The notes beneath the pieces were generated by a model. It did not search any database and was not told the origin of the DNA. It saw only the letters and a list, made by a program, of their open reading frames with translations. The position numbers and the translations under genes are program-made. A DNA stretch of 64,000 nt from Marivivens aquimaris (GTDB lineage Bacteria > Pseudomonadota > Alphaproteobacteria > Rhodobacterales > Rhodobacteraceae), in the NCBI RefSeq assembly GCF_015220045.1, contig NZ_JADBGB010000002.1, positions 123,339 through 187,338 of the forward strand, in the 5' to 3' direction. Below, one piece after another: positions 33,755-43,012 of this stretch (position 1 is the stretch's first letter; each line of letters starts with the position of its first letter).

Positions 33755-35512
33755 TTAGTGGTCGACAGCCGCTCCTGCACCGCTCGGGATGCGGATGTTT
33801 TCAACGAGCTCCTGAATTTCGACCGGCGGCTCGTCGGTGGCGTTGGACACCAGGTAGGCCACGGCGAAGTTCACCAGCGCACCGACCGCACCGAACGAGG
33901 TCGACTTGATCGAGAACAGCAGCGGATCGGCATCGGTGAAGCTGTTGGTGCCTTGGATGAAGAACCAGCCCTTATGCAGGAAGATGTAGACCAGCGTCAC
34001 GACGAGACCTGCAATCATACCGGCGACCGCGCCCTTGTTGTTGATGCGCTTCGAGAAGATGCCCATCATCAGTGCAGGGAAGATCGACGCAGCGGCCAGA
34101 CCGAAGGCCAGAGCCACGGTTTGCGCAGCAAAGCCCGGCGGGTTCGCACCCAGAATGGTCGCCACGACAATCGCAACACCCATCGAGATACGGGCAGCCA
34201 GCAGTTCGTTCTTTTCCGAGATGTTCGGATTGATCTGCGACTTGATCAGGTCGTGCGAAACCGCCGACGCAATCGCCATCAGAAGACCTGCCGCAGTCGA
34301 CAGAGCCGCAGCTAGACCGCCAGCAGCTACCAGCGCGATCACCCAGCCCGGAAGGTTGGCGATCTCGGGGTTGGCCAGAACCATGATGTCGCGGTTCACG
34401 TCCAGCTCGTTGCCTTCGCCCGAACGGTACTCGATCGTGCCGTTGCCATTGGTGTCTTCAAAAGTCAGAAGGCCGGTCTTTTCCCAGTTACGCACCCATG
34501 AAAGCTCGTCGCTGGTCTCGATTTCCTCGACCGAAACGGCCTCGGCGTTCAGGCCGTTCGGCCAGAAGGTATCGATCACGTTGAGGCGGGCCATCGCACC
34601 GACTGCCGGAGCGGTCAGGTAGAGGAGAGCGATGAACACCAGCGCCCAACCAGCCGAGAAACGTGCGTCCTTCACGGTGGGAACGGTGAAGAAGCGAACG
34701 ATCACGTGCGGCAGACCTGCGGTACCGATCATCAGGGTCATGGTGAACAGGAACAGGTTCAGCGTGGTATCGGTCTGCGCCAGATACGAACCGAAGCCGA
34801 GGTCGGTCACGAGTTGTTCGAGCGTTGCCAGCATCGGCTGACCTGCGGGAACACCTGCGATCTGGGTGGTGGTGTCGCTAAACAGACCAAGCGCCGGAAT
34901 CGGCGTGCCGGTCAGTTGCAGCGCGATAAAGATCGCCGGAATGGTGTAGGCGATGATCAGAACGACGTACTGCGCCACCTGTGTGTAGGTGATGCCCTTC
35001 ATGCCGCCGATAACCGCGTAGAAGAACACGATCGCGGCGCCGATCAGCAGACCGGTGAGGTTGTCGACTTCGAGGAAGCGCGAGAACGCAACACCAACGC
35101 CGGTCATCTGGCCGATCACGTAGGTGAGCGAGGCAACGACAAGGCAGATCACGGCCACGGTGCGGGCGGTCTGGCTGTAGAAGCGGTCGCCGACGAACTC
35201 GGGCACGGTGAATTTGCCGAACTTGCGCAGGTAGGGCGCAAGCAGCATGGCGAGTAGCACGTAACCGCCGGTCCAGCCCATGAGGTAGGCCGAGGTGTTA
35301 TAGCCGCCGAATGCGATGATGCCGGCCATCGAGATGAACGATGCCGCCGACATCCAGTCAGCGCCGGTGGCCATGCCGTTGACGACAGGGTGAACGCCGC
35401 GGCCCGCTGCGTAGAACTCCGACGTGGAGCCCGCACGCGCCCAGATGGCGATGCCGATATAAAGCGCGAAGGTCGCGCCGACGACGATGATATTCAGAGT
35501 AAACTGGTCCAT
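33755..35512 (-). CDS. actP: Sodium:solute symporter, acetate permease type
   Basis: The 585-aa protein has about 13 helices of the SSS family. AAGRGVHPVVNGMATGADWM SAASFISMAG-type sequence near residues 35-65 and VIGQMTGVGVAFSRFLEV match ActP/YjcG-like permeases. It would import acetate or another short acid with Na+, feeding acs nearby. It follows the DUF4212 gene by 12 bp. A loop of about 60 residues with many acidic residues (FEDTNGNGTIEYRSGEGNEL, EF-hand-like) is unusual in the middle. Confidence 0.88.
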   Translation of the reverse strand: MDQFTLNIIVVGATFALYIGIAIWARAGSTSEFYAAGRGVHPVVNGMATGADWMSAASFISMAGIIAFGGYNTSAYLMGWTGGYVLLAMLLAPYLRKFGKFTVPEFVGDRFYSQTARTVAVICLVVASLTYVIGQMTGVGVAFSRFLEVDNLTGLLIGAAIVFFYAVIGGMKGITYTQVAQYVVLIIAYTIPAIFIALQLTGTPIPALGLFSDTTTQIAGVPAGQPMLATLEQLVTDLGFGSYLAQTDTTLNLFLFTMTLMIGTAGLPHVIVRFFTVPTVKDARFSAGWALVFIALLYLTAPAVGAMARLNVIDTFWPNGLNAEAVSVEEIETSDELSWVRNWEKTGLLTFEDTNGNGTIEYRSGEGNELDVNRDIMVLANPEIANLPGWVIALVAAGGLAAALSTAAGLLMAIASAVSHDLIKSQINPNISEKNELLAARISMGVAIVVATILGANPPGFAAQTVALAFGLAAASIFPALMMGIFSKRINNKGAVAGMIAGLVVTLVYIFLHKGWFFIQGTNSFTDADPLLFSIKSTSFGAVGALVNFAVAYLVSNATDEPPVEIQELVENIRIPSGAGAAVDH

Positions 35513-35524
35513 GTCCCGCGCCCC

Positions 35525-35782
35525 TTACTCGTCAACGCCGTATTCGCGGTCCAGCTTGTTCATGCGGAACGCGTAGGCGAAAATCAGGATGAGAAACACG
35601 AGGATCGACCCTTGCTGGGCGAACCAGAAACCAAGATCGGTCCCGCCGATGATGATGCCCGACAACATCGGACGCAGCAGAATGCCGAAGCCGAACGAAC
35701 ACAGGAACCAGATCACGAGGCTGATGCCGATGATCCTCTTGTTCGCCGACCAGTAAGCGTTTTTGTCGCTTTGGATAGCCAT
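35525..35782 (-). CDS. DUF4212 small subunit of a sodium/solute symporter
   Basis: The 85-aa protein has two helices (IIGISLVIWFLCSFGFGIL and GSILVFLILIFAYAFRMNKL) with AYWSANKRI before the first, the DUF4212 pattern. Such proteins are encoded directly before ActP-like SSS permeases and act as a small partner subunit. The start was chosen at 35782 because GGAGGAAGTT precedes it. Confidence 0.9.
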   Translation of the reverse strand: MAIQSDKNAYWSANKRIIGISLVIWFLCSFGFGILLRPMLSGIIIGGTDLGFWFAQQGSILVFLILIFAYAFRMNKLDREYGVDE

Positions 35783-35844
35783 AACTTCCTCCATGAGGCC
35801 CTCTCCCAAGGGCCGACTAGACCGGCGATAGCGCCTGTCCCCCT

Positions 35845-35896
35845 GCCCTGCCGTTATGCAGGGCGATGACCGGAGCGCCGTGTGTCCGGCGCTCCG
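35845..35896 (-). terminator. Two hairpins after acs
   Basis: CGGAGCGCCG/CGGCGCTCCG (35871-35896) forms a perfect 10-bp stem, and GCCCTGC/GCAGGGC (35845-35864) a 7-bp stem. Neither is followed by a T run on the minus strand. They separate acs from the DUF4212/actP genes and could be a terminator or an mRNA processing point. Confidence 0.5.
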
Positions 35897-35903
35897 TTAT
35901 TCA

Positions 35904-37877
35904 TCAGGCCGGTTCGGCCTGCTTCTTGTGAATTGAATTGGCGACCAGATCATCCACGACCGACGGGTCAGCGAGCGTTGACGTATCGCCCAGTGCGCCT
36001 GTGTCGTTTTCGGCGATTTTGCGCAGGATGCGGCGCATGATCTTGCCGGAGCGGGTTTTGGGCAGGCCGGGGGCCCACTGGATGACGTCGGGCTTGGCGA
36101 TGGGGCCGATCTCGGTGCGGACCCACTTTTCAAGCTCCTTGCGCAGCTCGTCCGAAGGCTCCTCGCCGTTCATCAGGGTAACGTAGGCGTAGATGCCCTG
36201 ACCCTTGATGTCGTGCGGGTAGCCCACGACCGCAGCCTCGGCGACCTTGGCGTGGGCGACGAGGGCGCTTTCGACCTCGGCGGTGCCCATGCGGTGGCCC
36301 GAGACGTTGATCACGTCGTCCACGCGGCCGGTGATCCAGTAGTCGCCATCCGCATCGCGGCGGCAGCCGTCACCGGTGAAGTAGTAGCCTTTGTAGTCGC
36401 TGAAGTAGGTCTGCATGAAGCGCTCGTGGTCGCCGTAGACCGTGCGCATCTGACCCGGCCAGCTGTCCTTGATCGCCAGAACGCCTTCGCAGGCGGTCTC
36501 ATCGATCTCGGCGCCCGAGGTGCCATCCAGAACCACCGGCTGCACGCCGAAGAACGGCTTGGTCGCAGAGCCCGGCTTGAGCGGCGTCGCGCCCGGCAGC
36601 GGGGTCAGCATGTGACCGCCGGTTTCGGTCTGCCACCACGTATCGACGATCGGGCGGGTGCCCTTGCCGACGACGTCGTTGTACCAGTTCCACGCTTCGG
36701 GGTTGATCGGCTCGCCCACGGTGCCGAGCACCTTGATGTCCGACAGGTCGTACTTTTCGACCCACTCCTTGCCCTGACCCATCAGCGAGCGGATCGCGGT
36801 GGGGGCGGTGTAGAACTGGTTCACCTTGTGCTTTTCGCAGACGGCCCAGAAGCGGCCCGCGTCGGGGTAGGTCGGCACGCCTTCGAACATCAGCGTGGTA
36901 CCGCCGTTGGCCAGCGGGCCGTAGACGATGTAGCTGTGGCCGGTGACCCAGCCCACGTCGGCGGTGCACCAGTAGATATCGCCCTCGTGGTAATCGAAGG
37001 TGTACTGGTGGGTCATCGCCGCATACAGGAGATAGCCACCCGACGAATGGACGACGCCCTTGGGCTTGCCGGTCGAGCCGGAGGTGTAGAGCACGAACAG
37101 CGGATCTTCGGCGTTCATCGGGCGCGGCGGACAGTCGGGAGCGACGGTTTCCATCATCGCTTTGACGTCGACATCGCGGCCGTCGATCCATGTGGTCTGA
37201 TCGCCGGTGTGCTTGACCACGAGGCAGCGCACCTTGTCCGAGCAGTGCAGCAGCGCGGCATCGGCATTGGCCTTGAGCGGGGTGCGGCGACCACCGCGCG
37301 GCGCGGTGTCGGCGGTGATGACGACCTTGGCGCCGGAATCGTTGACGCGGTTGGCCAGTGCGTCGGGCGAGAAGCCTGCGAAGACGACCGAGTGGATCGC
37401 GCCGATGCGCGCACAGGCCAGCATGGCGTAGGCCGCTTCGGGGATCATCGGCAGATAGATCACCACGCGGTCACCGCGCATGACGCCCTGGCTCAGCAGA
37501 ACGTTGGCGAAACGGTTCACCTTGTCCGAGAGCTGGTTGTAGGTGATGTACTGCGCCTCGTCCTCGGGGCTGTCGGGCTCGAAGATGATCGCGGTCTGCT
37601 CGCCGCGGGTCGCAAGATGGCGGTCGATGCAGTTGGCGGCGACGTTCAGCACGCCGTCCTCGAACCACTTGATGCTGACATTGCCGTAGTCGAACGAGGT
37701 GTTCTTGACCTTGGTATACGGCTCGATCCAGTCCAGCCGCTTGCCATGCTCGCCCCAGAACCCCTCGGGATCCGAAACAGACGCCTCGTACATCGAGGCA
37801 TAGGTGTCGGCGTCAATGTGTGCGGCAGAGCTAAAGGATTCGGCGGGCGGGTATGTTTTGACGGATTCGTCGGTCAT
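35904..37877 (-). CDS. acs: Acetyl-CoA synthetase
   Basis: The 657-aa protein has the full Acs length. It makes acetyl-CoA from acetate, CoA and ATP through acetyl-AMP. Motifs are [20 protein letters not shown] (P-loop), [50 protein letters not shown] and the acetylation-site Lys region [15 protein letters not shown] near residue 630. The start at 37877 has GGAGGACC upstream; the longer frame is rejected. It is encoded next to an ActP-like importer. Confidence 0.97.
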   Translation of the reverse strand: MTDESVKTYPPAESFSSAAHIDADTYASMYEASVSDPEGFWGEHGKRLDWIEPYTKVKNTSFDYGNVSIKWFEDGVLNVAANCIDRHLATRGEQTAIIFEPDSPEDEAQYITYNQLSDKVNRFANVLLSQGVMRGDRVVIYLPMIPEAAYAMLACARIGAIHSVVFAGFSPDALANRVNDSGAKVVITADTAPRGGRRTPLKANADAALLHCSDKVRCLVVKHTGDQTTWIDGRDVDVKAMMETVAPDCPPRPMNAEDPLFVLYTSGSTGKPKGVVHSSGGYLLYAAMTHQYTFDYHEGDIYWCTADVGWVTGHSYIVYGPLANGGTTLMFEGVPTYPDAGRFWAVCEKHKVNQFYTAPTAIRSLMGQGKEWVEKYDLSDIKVLGTVGEPINPEAWNWYNDVVGKGTRPIVDTWWQTETGGHMLTPLPGATPLKPGSATKPFFGVQPVVLDGTSGAEIDETACEGVLAIKDSWPGQMRTVYGDHERFMQTYFSDYKGYYFTGDGCRRDADGDYWITGRVDDVINVSGHRMGTAEVESALVAHAKVAEAAVVGYPHDIKGQGIYAYVTLMNGEEPSDELRKELEKWVRTEIGPIAKPDVIQWAPGLPKTRSGKIMRRILRKIAENDTGALGDTSTLADPSVVDDLVANSIHKKQAEPA

Positions 37878-38216
37878 GTGGTCCTCCGGTTGCATCAAGC
37901 TGCGGCCCGACTCCTCAATCGGATCGCATTTGATGCGAAGGTAGACGAACGAAATGTCAAAAAAGAAGTAACTTGCTACGCTAACAGCATTTTTTTGTAA
38001 ACGTTTTGACTATGCGTTCTGAAAACATGTAAATCGCTTTTCAGAACGCCGCGAAAATCCCAAGATTTAAACAGCTTCGCCGCAACGCCGCATACGGGCG
38101 GGAGCGGGTGCCTGTGGAAAAACACTTGCGAGAATCCGGAAGTGGAGGCAGTAATATACGGAAAAACGGTAACTAACGCCGAAAACCGTAACAAACGGTC
38201 CGCAGTCGAGAGGCAC
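37878..38216 (+). promoter_or_regulatory. acs-repA intergenic region with repA promoter and inverted repeats
   Basis: This 339-bp stretch is AT-rich. A sigma-70-like TTGACT (38006-38011) is followed after 18 bp by TAAATC (38030-38035). The arms GCGTTCTGAAAA (38014-38025) and TTTTCAGAACGC (38038-38049) are a perfect 12-bp inverted repeat separated by 12 bp that overlaps this promoter. Closer to repA, three ACGGT/ACCGT boxes (38166-38199) form a second symmetric cluster. RepA normally represses its own promoter, so either element may be its operator. No gene is seen. Confidence 0.55.
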
Positions 38217-39416
38217 ATGAGCAAGGATACAGGCATAAACCTTCGTATCGATGAAGTCGTCGGACAACATGCAGCAATGCTGTCCGAGCGGTTGCAGATG
38301 CACCGCGCCCAACTGTTTCCGCCCAACGCACGCAAGGAACTTCGCAAGTTCACCAGCGGCGAGGTGGCGGATCTTCTGGGCGTGAAAGACGCCTATCTGC
38401 GCAAGATCAGCCTCGAAGGCAAAGGCCCCGAGCCCGAGATCCGCTCCAATGGACGCCGATTCTACAGCCCCGATGATATCGTGGCGCTGCGCGAATATCT
38501 CGAAAAAGGCGCGAAGGTCCCCGGCACCTACCTGCCTGGCCGTCAGGGTGACGACCATTTGCAGGTAATCTGCGTGATCAACTTCAAAGGCGGCTCCGGC
38601 AAAACGACCACTTCGGCGCACCTCGCGCAGAAGATGGCGCTCGACGGCTACCGCGTTCTGGCCGTGGATATCGACCCGCAGGCGTCCTTCAGTGCGCTGC
38701 ACGGGTTCCAGCCCGAGTTCGACCTTCTGGACGGCGGGACGCTCTATGATGCGATCCGTTACGATGATCCCAAGCCCCTGCGCGAGGTGATCCAGAAGAC
38801 CTATTTCCGCAATCTCGACATCATTCCGGGCAACCTCGACCTCATGGAGTTCGAGCACGACACCCCCCGTGCGCTGGCACAACGGGACGGTAACCTTTTC
38901 TTCACTAGAGTGGGCGACGCGCTTTCCGAAGTGGAAGAGGATTACGACGTGGTGATTGTAGACTGCCCGCCCCAACTGGGCTTCCTGACGATGAGCGCCT
39001 TGTCCGCCGCAACCGCGGTTCTGGTGACGGTGCACCCGCAGATGCTCGACGTGATGTCGATGTGTCAGTTCCTGTTGATGACCTCCAACCTTTTGGGCGT
39101 TGTGGCCGAAGCGGGCGGGGACATGTCCTACGACTGGCTGCGCTATGTCGTGACCCGCTACGAGCCGGGTGACGGGCCGCAGAACCAGATGGTCAGCTTC
39201 ATGCGTTCCATGTTCGGGGAGCACGTACTGAACCACCCGATGCTTAAATCCACCGCGATTTCGGACGCGGGCCTGACGAAACAGACCCTTTGGGAGATCG
39301 AGAAAACCCAGTTCACCCGTTCGACCTACGAGCGGGCGATCGAGTCCATCACCAACGTGTGCGACGAGATCGAAGCACTGGTGCAGCAAGGATGGGGACG
39401 GACCAATGGCGCGTAA
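38217..39416 (+). CDS. repA: RepABC plasmid partitioning ATPase RepA
   Basis: The 399-aa ParA-type protein has an N-terminal MerR-like helix-turn-helix region (FTSGEVADLLGVKDAYLRKI). The Walker A is INFKGGSGKTTTSAHLAQK, and the Walker A' and B motifs are VLAVDIDPQASFSAL and DYDVVIVDCPPQLG. It moves plasmid copies with RepB and represses the operon. I started at ATG 38217 with GAGAGG upstream; the longer frame to 38142 is less likely. It overlaps repB by 11 bases. Confidence 0.95.
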   Translation: MSKDTGINLRIDEVVGQHAAMLSERLQMHRAQLFPPNARKELRKFTSGEVADLLGVKDAYLRKISLEGKGPEPEIRSNGRRFYSPDDIVALREYLEKGAKVPGTYLPGRQGDDHLQVICVINFKGGSGKTTTSAHLAQKMALDGYRVLAVDIDPQASFSALHGFQPEFDLLDGGTLYDAIRYDDPKPLREVIQKTYFRNLDIIPGNLDLMEFEHDTPRALAQRDGNLFFTRVGDALSEVEEDYDVVIVDCPPQLGFLTMSALSAATAVLVTVHPQMLDVMSMCQFLLMTSNLLGVVAEAGGDMSYDWLRYVVTRYEPGDGPQNQMVSFMRSMFGEHVLNHPMLKSTAISDAGLTKQTLWEIEKTQFTRSTYERAIESITNVCDEIEALVQQGWGRTNGA

Positions 39417-40308
39417 GGGCATTCTGAACGGACTGATGGATCAGGCCCCTGCCCCGTCGCAGGAAGGATCGCGCGTCGATCCGGCGAAGCCCCGTTACAC
39501 CAAGGGCGCCATCGGTGCCGTGAGCCAGTCGATTGCCGATCTGAAGGCGCGTTCCATCGTGCAGGTCGATCCGCGCATGATCGACGACGCGGGCATGAAG
39601 GACCGTCTGGAGCGTAACGACCTCGAAGACCTGATCCGAAGCCTCCAGACCTATGGTCAGCAGGTTCCGGTTCTTCTGCGTCCGAACCCCAACGATCCCG
39701 AGCGGTATCAAGTGGTCTACGGTCGTCGCCGTGTGGCGGCGATGAAGCTGCTCCAGATGCCGGTCAGCGCGATGGTACGCGTTCTCAACGACCGCGAGCT
39801 GGTGATTGCGCAGGGTCAGGAGAACTCCACCCGCAAAGAGCTGTCGTTCATCGAACGCGCGAACTTCGCCCGCCAGATGCGGGACGCAGGATACGAGCGC
39901 AAGGTGATCTGCGACGCGCTCAACATGGATAAATCGCTGATCTCGCGGATGCTGACCGTGGCGGACACCATTCCGCTCGATCTGATCGAAGCGATCGGCG
40001 CGGCGCCCTCCATCGGGCGTGATCGCTGGCTATCGCTGGCCGATAAACTCAAAGGCCGCGATATGACGCTGGCCGCCGTCGGTGACACCTCGGACGCTCG
40101 TTTCGAGGCTGTTTTCACCGCGCTGAACCCGCCAAAGGCCCCTGCCCCGCTTCCTGAAACGGTGAAGTCGGACGGCGCGGAGATCGCGCGGATCGCACGG
40201 AAGCGCAACGCGACTGTCATCACGTTGCCAAAGGACGGTTTTGACGAATGGTTGGCCAGCCATCTGGCCATCATGCACCGTGACTGGAAAGCCCAGAACG
40301 GTAATTAA
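39406..40308 (+). CDS. repB: RepABC plasmid partitioning protein RepB (ParB type)
   Basis: The 300-aa protein has the ParB N-terminal nucleotide-binding part (EDLIRSLQTYGQQVPVLLRP, YQVVYGRRRVAAM, ENSTRKELSFIERANFA) and a helix-turn-helix (VICDALNMDKSLISRMLTVA). It binds parS sites, for which the GTTGACAGCTGTCAAC copies in the window are the candidates. It is translationally coupled to repA. Length and layout fit RepB of Rhodobacterales RepABC replicons. Confidence 0.95.
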   Translation: MARKGILNGLMDQAPAPSQEGSRVDPAKPRYTKGAIGAVSQSIADLKARSIVQVDPRMIDDAGMKDRLERNDLEDLIRSLQTYGQQVPVLLRPNPNDPERYQVVYGRRRVAAMKLLQMPVSAMVRVLNDRELVIAQGQENSTRKELSFIERANFARQMRDAGYERKVICDALNMDKSLISRMLTVADTIPLDLIEAIGAAPSIGRDRWLSLADKLKGRDMTLAAVGDTSDARFEAVFTALNPPKAPAPLPETVKSDGAEIARIARKRNATVITLPKDGFDEWLASHLAIMHRDWKAQNGN

Positions 40309-40350
40309 TCGAGCAGTATCAATAACTTAGGAGGCACGACAACAGCAGGA

Positions 40351-40391
40351 CAAAAACAAAAAGGCCCCCCGAGGCGACACCCCAGAAGGCC
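40351..40391 (-). terminator. Terminator of the counter-transcribed RNA
   Basis: On the minus strand a 12-bp hairpin (40363-40391, loop TGTCG) is closed by many G-U wobbles and followed by TTTTTGTTTTTG. The same DNA read on the plus strand would have C-A mismatches instead of wobbles, so the structure is specific to minus-strand RNA. Confidence 0.75.
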
Positions 40392-40405
40392 AATTTGGTT
40401 CTAGC
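40352..40405 (-). ncRNA. Counter-transcribed RNA (incA-like) between repB and repC
   Basis: An antisense RNA of about 50-55 nt is predicted from a minus-strand promoter (TTGACA at 40435-40440, 17-bp spacer, TAGTTT at 40412-40417) and the strong terminator at 40351-40391. Size, location and strand match the ctRNAs of RepABC plasmids, which pair with the repC leader and reduce RepC synthesis. The exact 5' end is estimated. Confidence 0.8.
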
Positions 40406-40411
40406 ACCTCC

Positions 40412-40440
40412 AAACTAGGCATTGAGTTGACAGCTGTCAA
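40412..40440 (-). promoter_or_regulatory. Promoter of the counter-transcribed RNA
   Basis: TTGACA is a perfect -35 hexamer and TAGTTT a moderate -10, spaced 17 bp. The -35 hexamer is one arm of the parS-like palindrome (40426-40441), so RepB binding there would compete with RNA polymerase. Confidence 0.65.
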
Positions 40441-40441
40441 C
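40426..40441. repeat. parS-like palindrome, repB-repC intergenic copy
   Basis: GTTGACAGCTGTCAAC is a perfect 16-bp palindrome fitting the RepABC parS consensus GTT-N4-GC-N4-AAC. It is one of three exact copies within 4 kb. Confidence 0.85.
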
Positions 40442-40488
40442 AGGCGTCGATTTCGGGCGGACGAAAAAGTTTTGCTTCGTGAAACGCG

Positions 40489-41634
40489 ATGACAGTACAT
40501 GCCACGACGCCTTTCGGGCGGCGACCGGTGACGGCTGGGCTGATTGAACGGGCTGCGCTCCGTCAACAGAATCCTAGCCTGCCGACCGTCCACAAATGGG
40601 AAGTGTTCAATGCCCTCTGCGAGGCGCGCGCCCGCTTCGGGGTGACAGACCGTGATCTTTCGGTCCTGAACGCTCTTCTGACCTTCCATAGACCGACCCA
40701 GATCACCGACGGCGAACGCACCGTCGTGTTCCCGTCAAACGCCACCTTGTCACAGCGCGCCCACGGGATGCCCGAAAGCACGCTGCGCCGTCATGTGGCC
40801 GCGCTGGTGAATGCCGGCCTGATCCTGCGCAACGACAGTCCGAACGGCAAACGATACGCGACCCGCACCCGCGGCGGTGACATGGTCCGGGCGTTCGGTT
40901 TTGACCTGCGTCCCCTCCTCGTCCGTGCCCGCGAAATTCTCGAAGCCGCCGAGGAAGTCCGCGAGGAACGCGAAACGCTCCGCATCGCTCGTGATGACGT
41001 CGCGATCCTGCGCCGTGATGCGTCCAAGCTCATCGCCTACGGTGCCGAAGCCCATCCTGACGACCGTTGGGACACGCCGCGCCTTGCGCTCGCCGAACTG
41101 GGCAAGATGCTCCGCCGTAAGCTCGACCTCTCCGCCCTCACCGATCTGCGTCAGCGGATGGAAAAGCTGGTGGAAAAACTCCACGGTTTGCTGGGAATGT
41201 CTGTGGATTGTGCGTCCGAAACGAGCGCCTCTGACAGCCAAAATGAGCGGCACCATACAGAGTCAGATAAAACCTCTTATGAATCTGAACAGCCCGCGAA
41301 ATCCGAAACCACCGTACCGCTCGGCCTCGTGCTCAAAGCCTGCCCAGAAGTGCTGACCTACAGCGACAGGCAGGTGAATACGTGGCGGGATCTTGTGGCA
41401 GCGATGGCCTATGTGAGAGCCATGATGGGGATCACCAAGGAAACGTGGGATCATGCGATCACCTGTATGGGGGCTGAGAAAGCGGCGATTACATGCGCTG
41501 CGATCCTTCAACGCATGAGTGAGGTCCAATCACCTGGCGGCTACATGCGGTCCCTTGCGCTCAAGGCGATGGACGGGAGCTATTCCCCTGCCCCGATGGT
41601 CATGTCGCTCTTGCGGCGGCAGGCAGCGGCTTAA
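40489..41634 (+). CDS. repC: RepABC replication initiator RepC
   Basis: The 381-aa protein has the RepC N-terminal part (HKWEVFNALCEARARFGVTD, then VLNALLTFHRPTQI, VFPSNATLSQRAHGMPESTL and a winged-helix-like segment) and the C-terminal domain ending KAMDGSYSPAPMVMSLLRRQ. RepC binds an origin inside its own gene and starts replication in cis. Its leader is covered by the counter-transcribed RNA. No strong ribosome binding site is visible, as expected if translation is controlled by RNA structure. Confidence 0.95.
   Translation: MTVHATTPFGRRPVTAGLIERAALRQQNPSLPTVHKWEVFNALCEARARFGVTDRDLSVLNALLTFHRPTQITDGERTVVFPSNATLSQRAHGMPESTLRRHVAALVNAGLILRNDSPNGKRYATRTRGGDMVRAFGFDLRPLLVRAREILEAAEEVREERETLRIARDDVAILRRDASKLIAYGAEAHPDDRWDTPRLALAELGKMLRRKLDLSALTDLRQRMEKLVEKLHGLLGMSVDCASETSASDSQNERHHTESDKTSYESEQPAKSETTVPLGLVLKACPEVLTYSDRQVNTWRDLVAAMAYVRAMMGITKETWDHAITCMGAEKAAITCAAILQRMSEVQSPGGYMRSLALKAMDGSYSPAPMVMSLLRRQAAA
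41210..41310. other. Probable replication origin (oriV) inside repC
   Basis: This stretch encodes the poorly conserved linker of RepC (TSASDSQNERHHTESDK region) and is clearly more AT-rich than the rest of the gene, with runs such as GATAAAACCTCTTATGAATC. Origins of RepABC replicons map to such an AT-rich segment within repC. The limits are approximate. Confidence 0.5.
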
Positions 41635-41659
41635 CCGGACTTTACTTTGAGCCAGTGAT

Positions 41660-42385
41660 ATGGCCCTTGGCCCTATGGAAAACCCGTTGATCAATATCGA
41701 CCACGTCACCTGCCGTTTCGGCGAGCGCACCGCGCTGAACAATCTGACTTTCACGGCAAGTGAAAAGCGGATCGGCGTCGTGGGTCGCAATGGCTCGGGC
41801 AAGTCGACGCTGGCCCGCGTGTTGAGCGGTCTGATTGCGCCGAATGAGGGCAAAGCTGTGATCGCGGGCGTCGATGTTCTGAACGATCGCAAGGACGCGA
41901 TCGCTTCGGTGGGTATTCTGTTTCAGAACCCCGACCACCAGATCATCTTTCCAACGGTGATCGAGGAGCTGTCGTTCGGCCTGCGCCAGATGGGACACGA
42001 TGCGAAAACCGCGAACCGGATGGCCGAAGAGATGCTGGCGAAGTTCGACCGTTCGCAGTGGGCGCCCCGCTCCGTTTCGACCCTAAGCCAAGGACAAAGG
42101 CATCTCGTTTGTCTCATGGCCGTGCTGGCGATGGAGCCGAAGGTGATTATCCTCGACGAGCCGTTCAGCGGGCTGGATATTCCGACCGTCCGGGCGCTGG
42201 AGAAGTATCTAAACCAAGTCGATCAGACTCTGATCCACATTACCCATGAACCGCGCCACATCGCCGACTATGACCGCGTTCTATGGATCGAGCGCGGCGA
42301 GCTGCGCGGTGATGGGACGCCTGCAAGCCTCATGCCGGAATACATCGCTGCGATGGAGGCTGACGATGCTGACGCTCTGCGTTGA
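41660..42385 (+). CDS. bioM: Biotin ECF transporter ATPase
   Basis: The 241-aa ABC ATPase has Walker A GRNGSGKST, a Q-loop LFQNPDHQII, signature LSQGQRHLV, Walker B VIILDEPFSGLD and the switch His in HITHEPRH. QNPDHQI is typical of ECF-type ATPases. It powers biotin import with BioN and BioY. An internal ATG at 41675 is an alternative start; neither has a clear ribosome binding site. It overlaps bioN by 20 bases. Confidence 0.9.
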   Translation: MALGPMENPLINIDHVTCRFGERTALNNLTFTASEKRIGVVGRNGSGKSTLARVLSGLIAPNEGKAVIAGVDVLNDRKDAIASVGILFQNPDHQIIFPTVIEELSFGLRQMGHDAKTANRMAEEMLAKFDRSQWAPRSVSTLSQGQRHLVCLMAVLAMEPKVIILDEPFSGLDIPTVRALEKYLNQVDQTLIHITHEPRHIADYDRVLWIERGELRGDGTPASLMPEYIAAMEADDADALR

Positions 42386-42971
42386 GACCCCTACTCCGCT
42401 GCATCGCGTTCCGGCGGGTTTCAAGCTCGGCTTCATGCTGGTTTCGGCTTGGCTGATCTATGCGCTGGACTCCGTCTGGCTGGTGCTCGCCGCGTTTCTG
42501 ATTGTGTTGACAGCTGTCAACTTTCTCGGCCCAGTCATTCGCCGCGAGATGTATCGGGCCATCAAACCGCTCTGGATCATGTTCGTCATCTTCGGCGGCT
42601 GGATCGCGATTACGGTCTCGCCGCTGCCCGCGCTGATCCTCGTGCTGCGTCTGGTCACGCTGCTGATGATCGCAAACCTCGTGACGCTGACCACTCCGCT
42701 CGACAAGATGATCGACGTTCTGATGACGGTGCTGAAGCCATTCGAGAAGCTCGGCCTGAAGACCGCCCCCATCGCGCTGGCGATTGCCTTGGTGATCCGG
42801 TTTGTGCCGGTGCTGGGTGAGCGCACGACGACGATCCTCCACGCATGGAAGGCCCGTTCGACCAAGCGACCTTTCTGGCGCATCGTGGCGCCCCTGACCA
42901 TTTCTGCCATGGATGACGCGGAACACGTGTCAGAAGCTCTCAGAGCGCGCGGAGGACTAGCGGGAAAATAA
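42366..42971 (+). CDS. bioN: Biotin ECF transporter transmembrane coupling protein
   Basis: The 201-aa EcfT-type membrane protein has five or so helices. The family coupling segment near the C-terminus (HAWKARSTKR, SEALRARGGL) includes the ARG motif that contacts the ATPase. It starts inside bioM. Codons 48-52 (LTAVN) are formed by a complete parS-like palindrome. Confidence 0.9.
   Translation: MLTLCVETPTPLHRVPAGFKLGFMLVSAWLIYALDSVWLVLAAFLIVLTAVNFLGPVIRREMYRAIKPLWIMFVIFGGWIAITVSPLPALILVLRLVTLLMIANLVTLTTPLDKMIDVLMTVLKPFEKLGLKTAPIALAIALVIRFVPVLGERTTTILHAWKARSTKRPFWRIVAPLTISAMDDAEHVSEALRARGGLAGK
42506..42521. repeat. parS-like palindrome inside bioN
   Basis: An exact copy of GTTGACAGCTGTCAAC is read in frame as LTAVN in a BioN membrane helix, with the uncommon codons TTG-ACA-GCT. 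Confidence 0.8.
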
Positions 42972-43012
42972 ACTTCCTGTTAAATCGCTGCCCAACAGTT
43001 GAGGGGCAAAAA

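Noticed and set aside
36213..38000. Plus-strand open frame of 595 codons
   Set aside because: It is antisense to acs, which is certain from its motifs.
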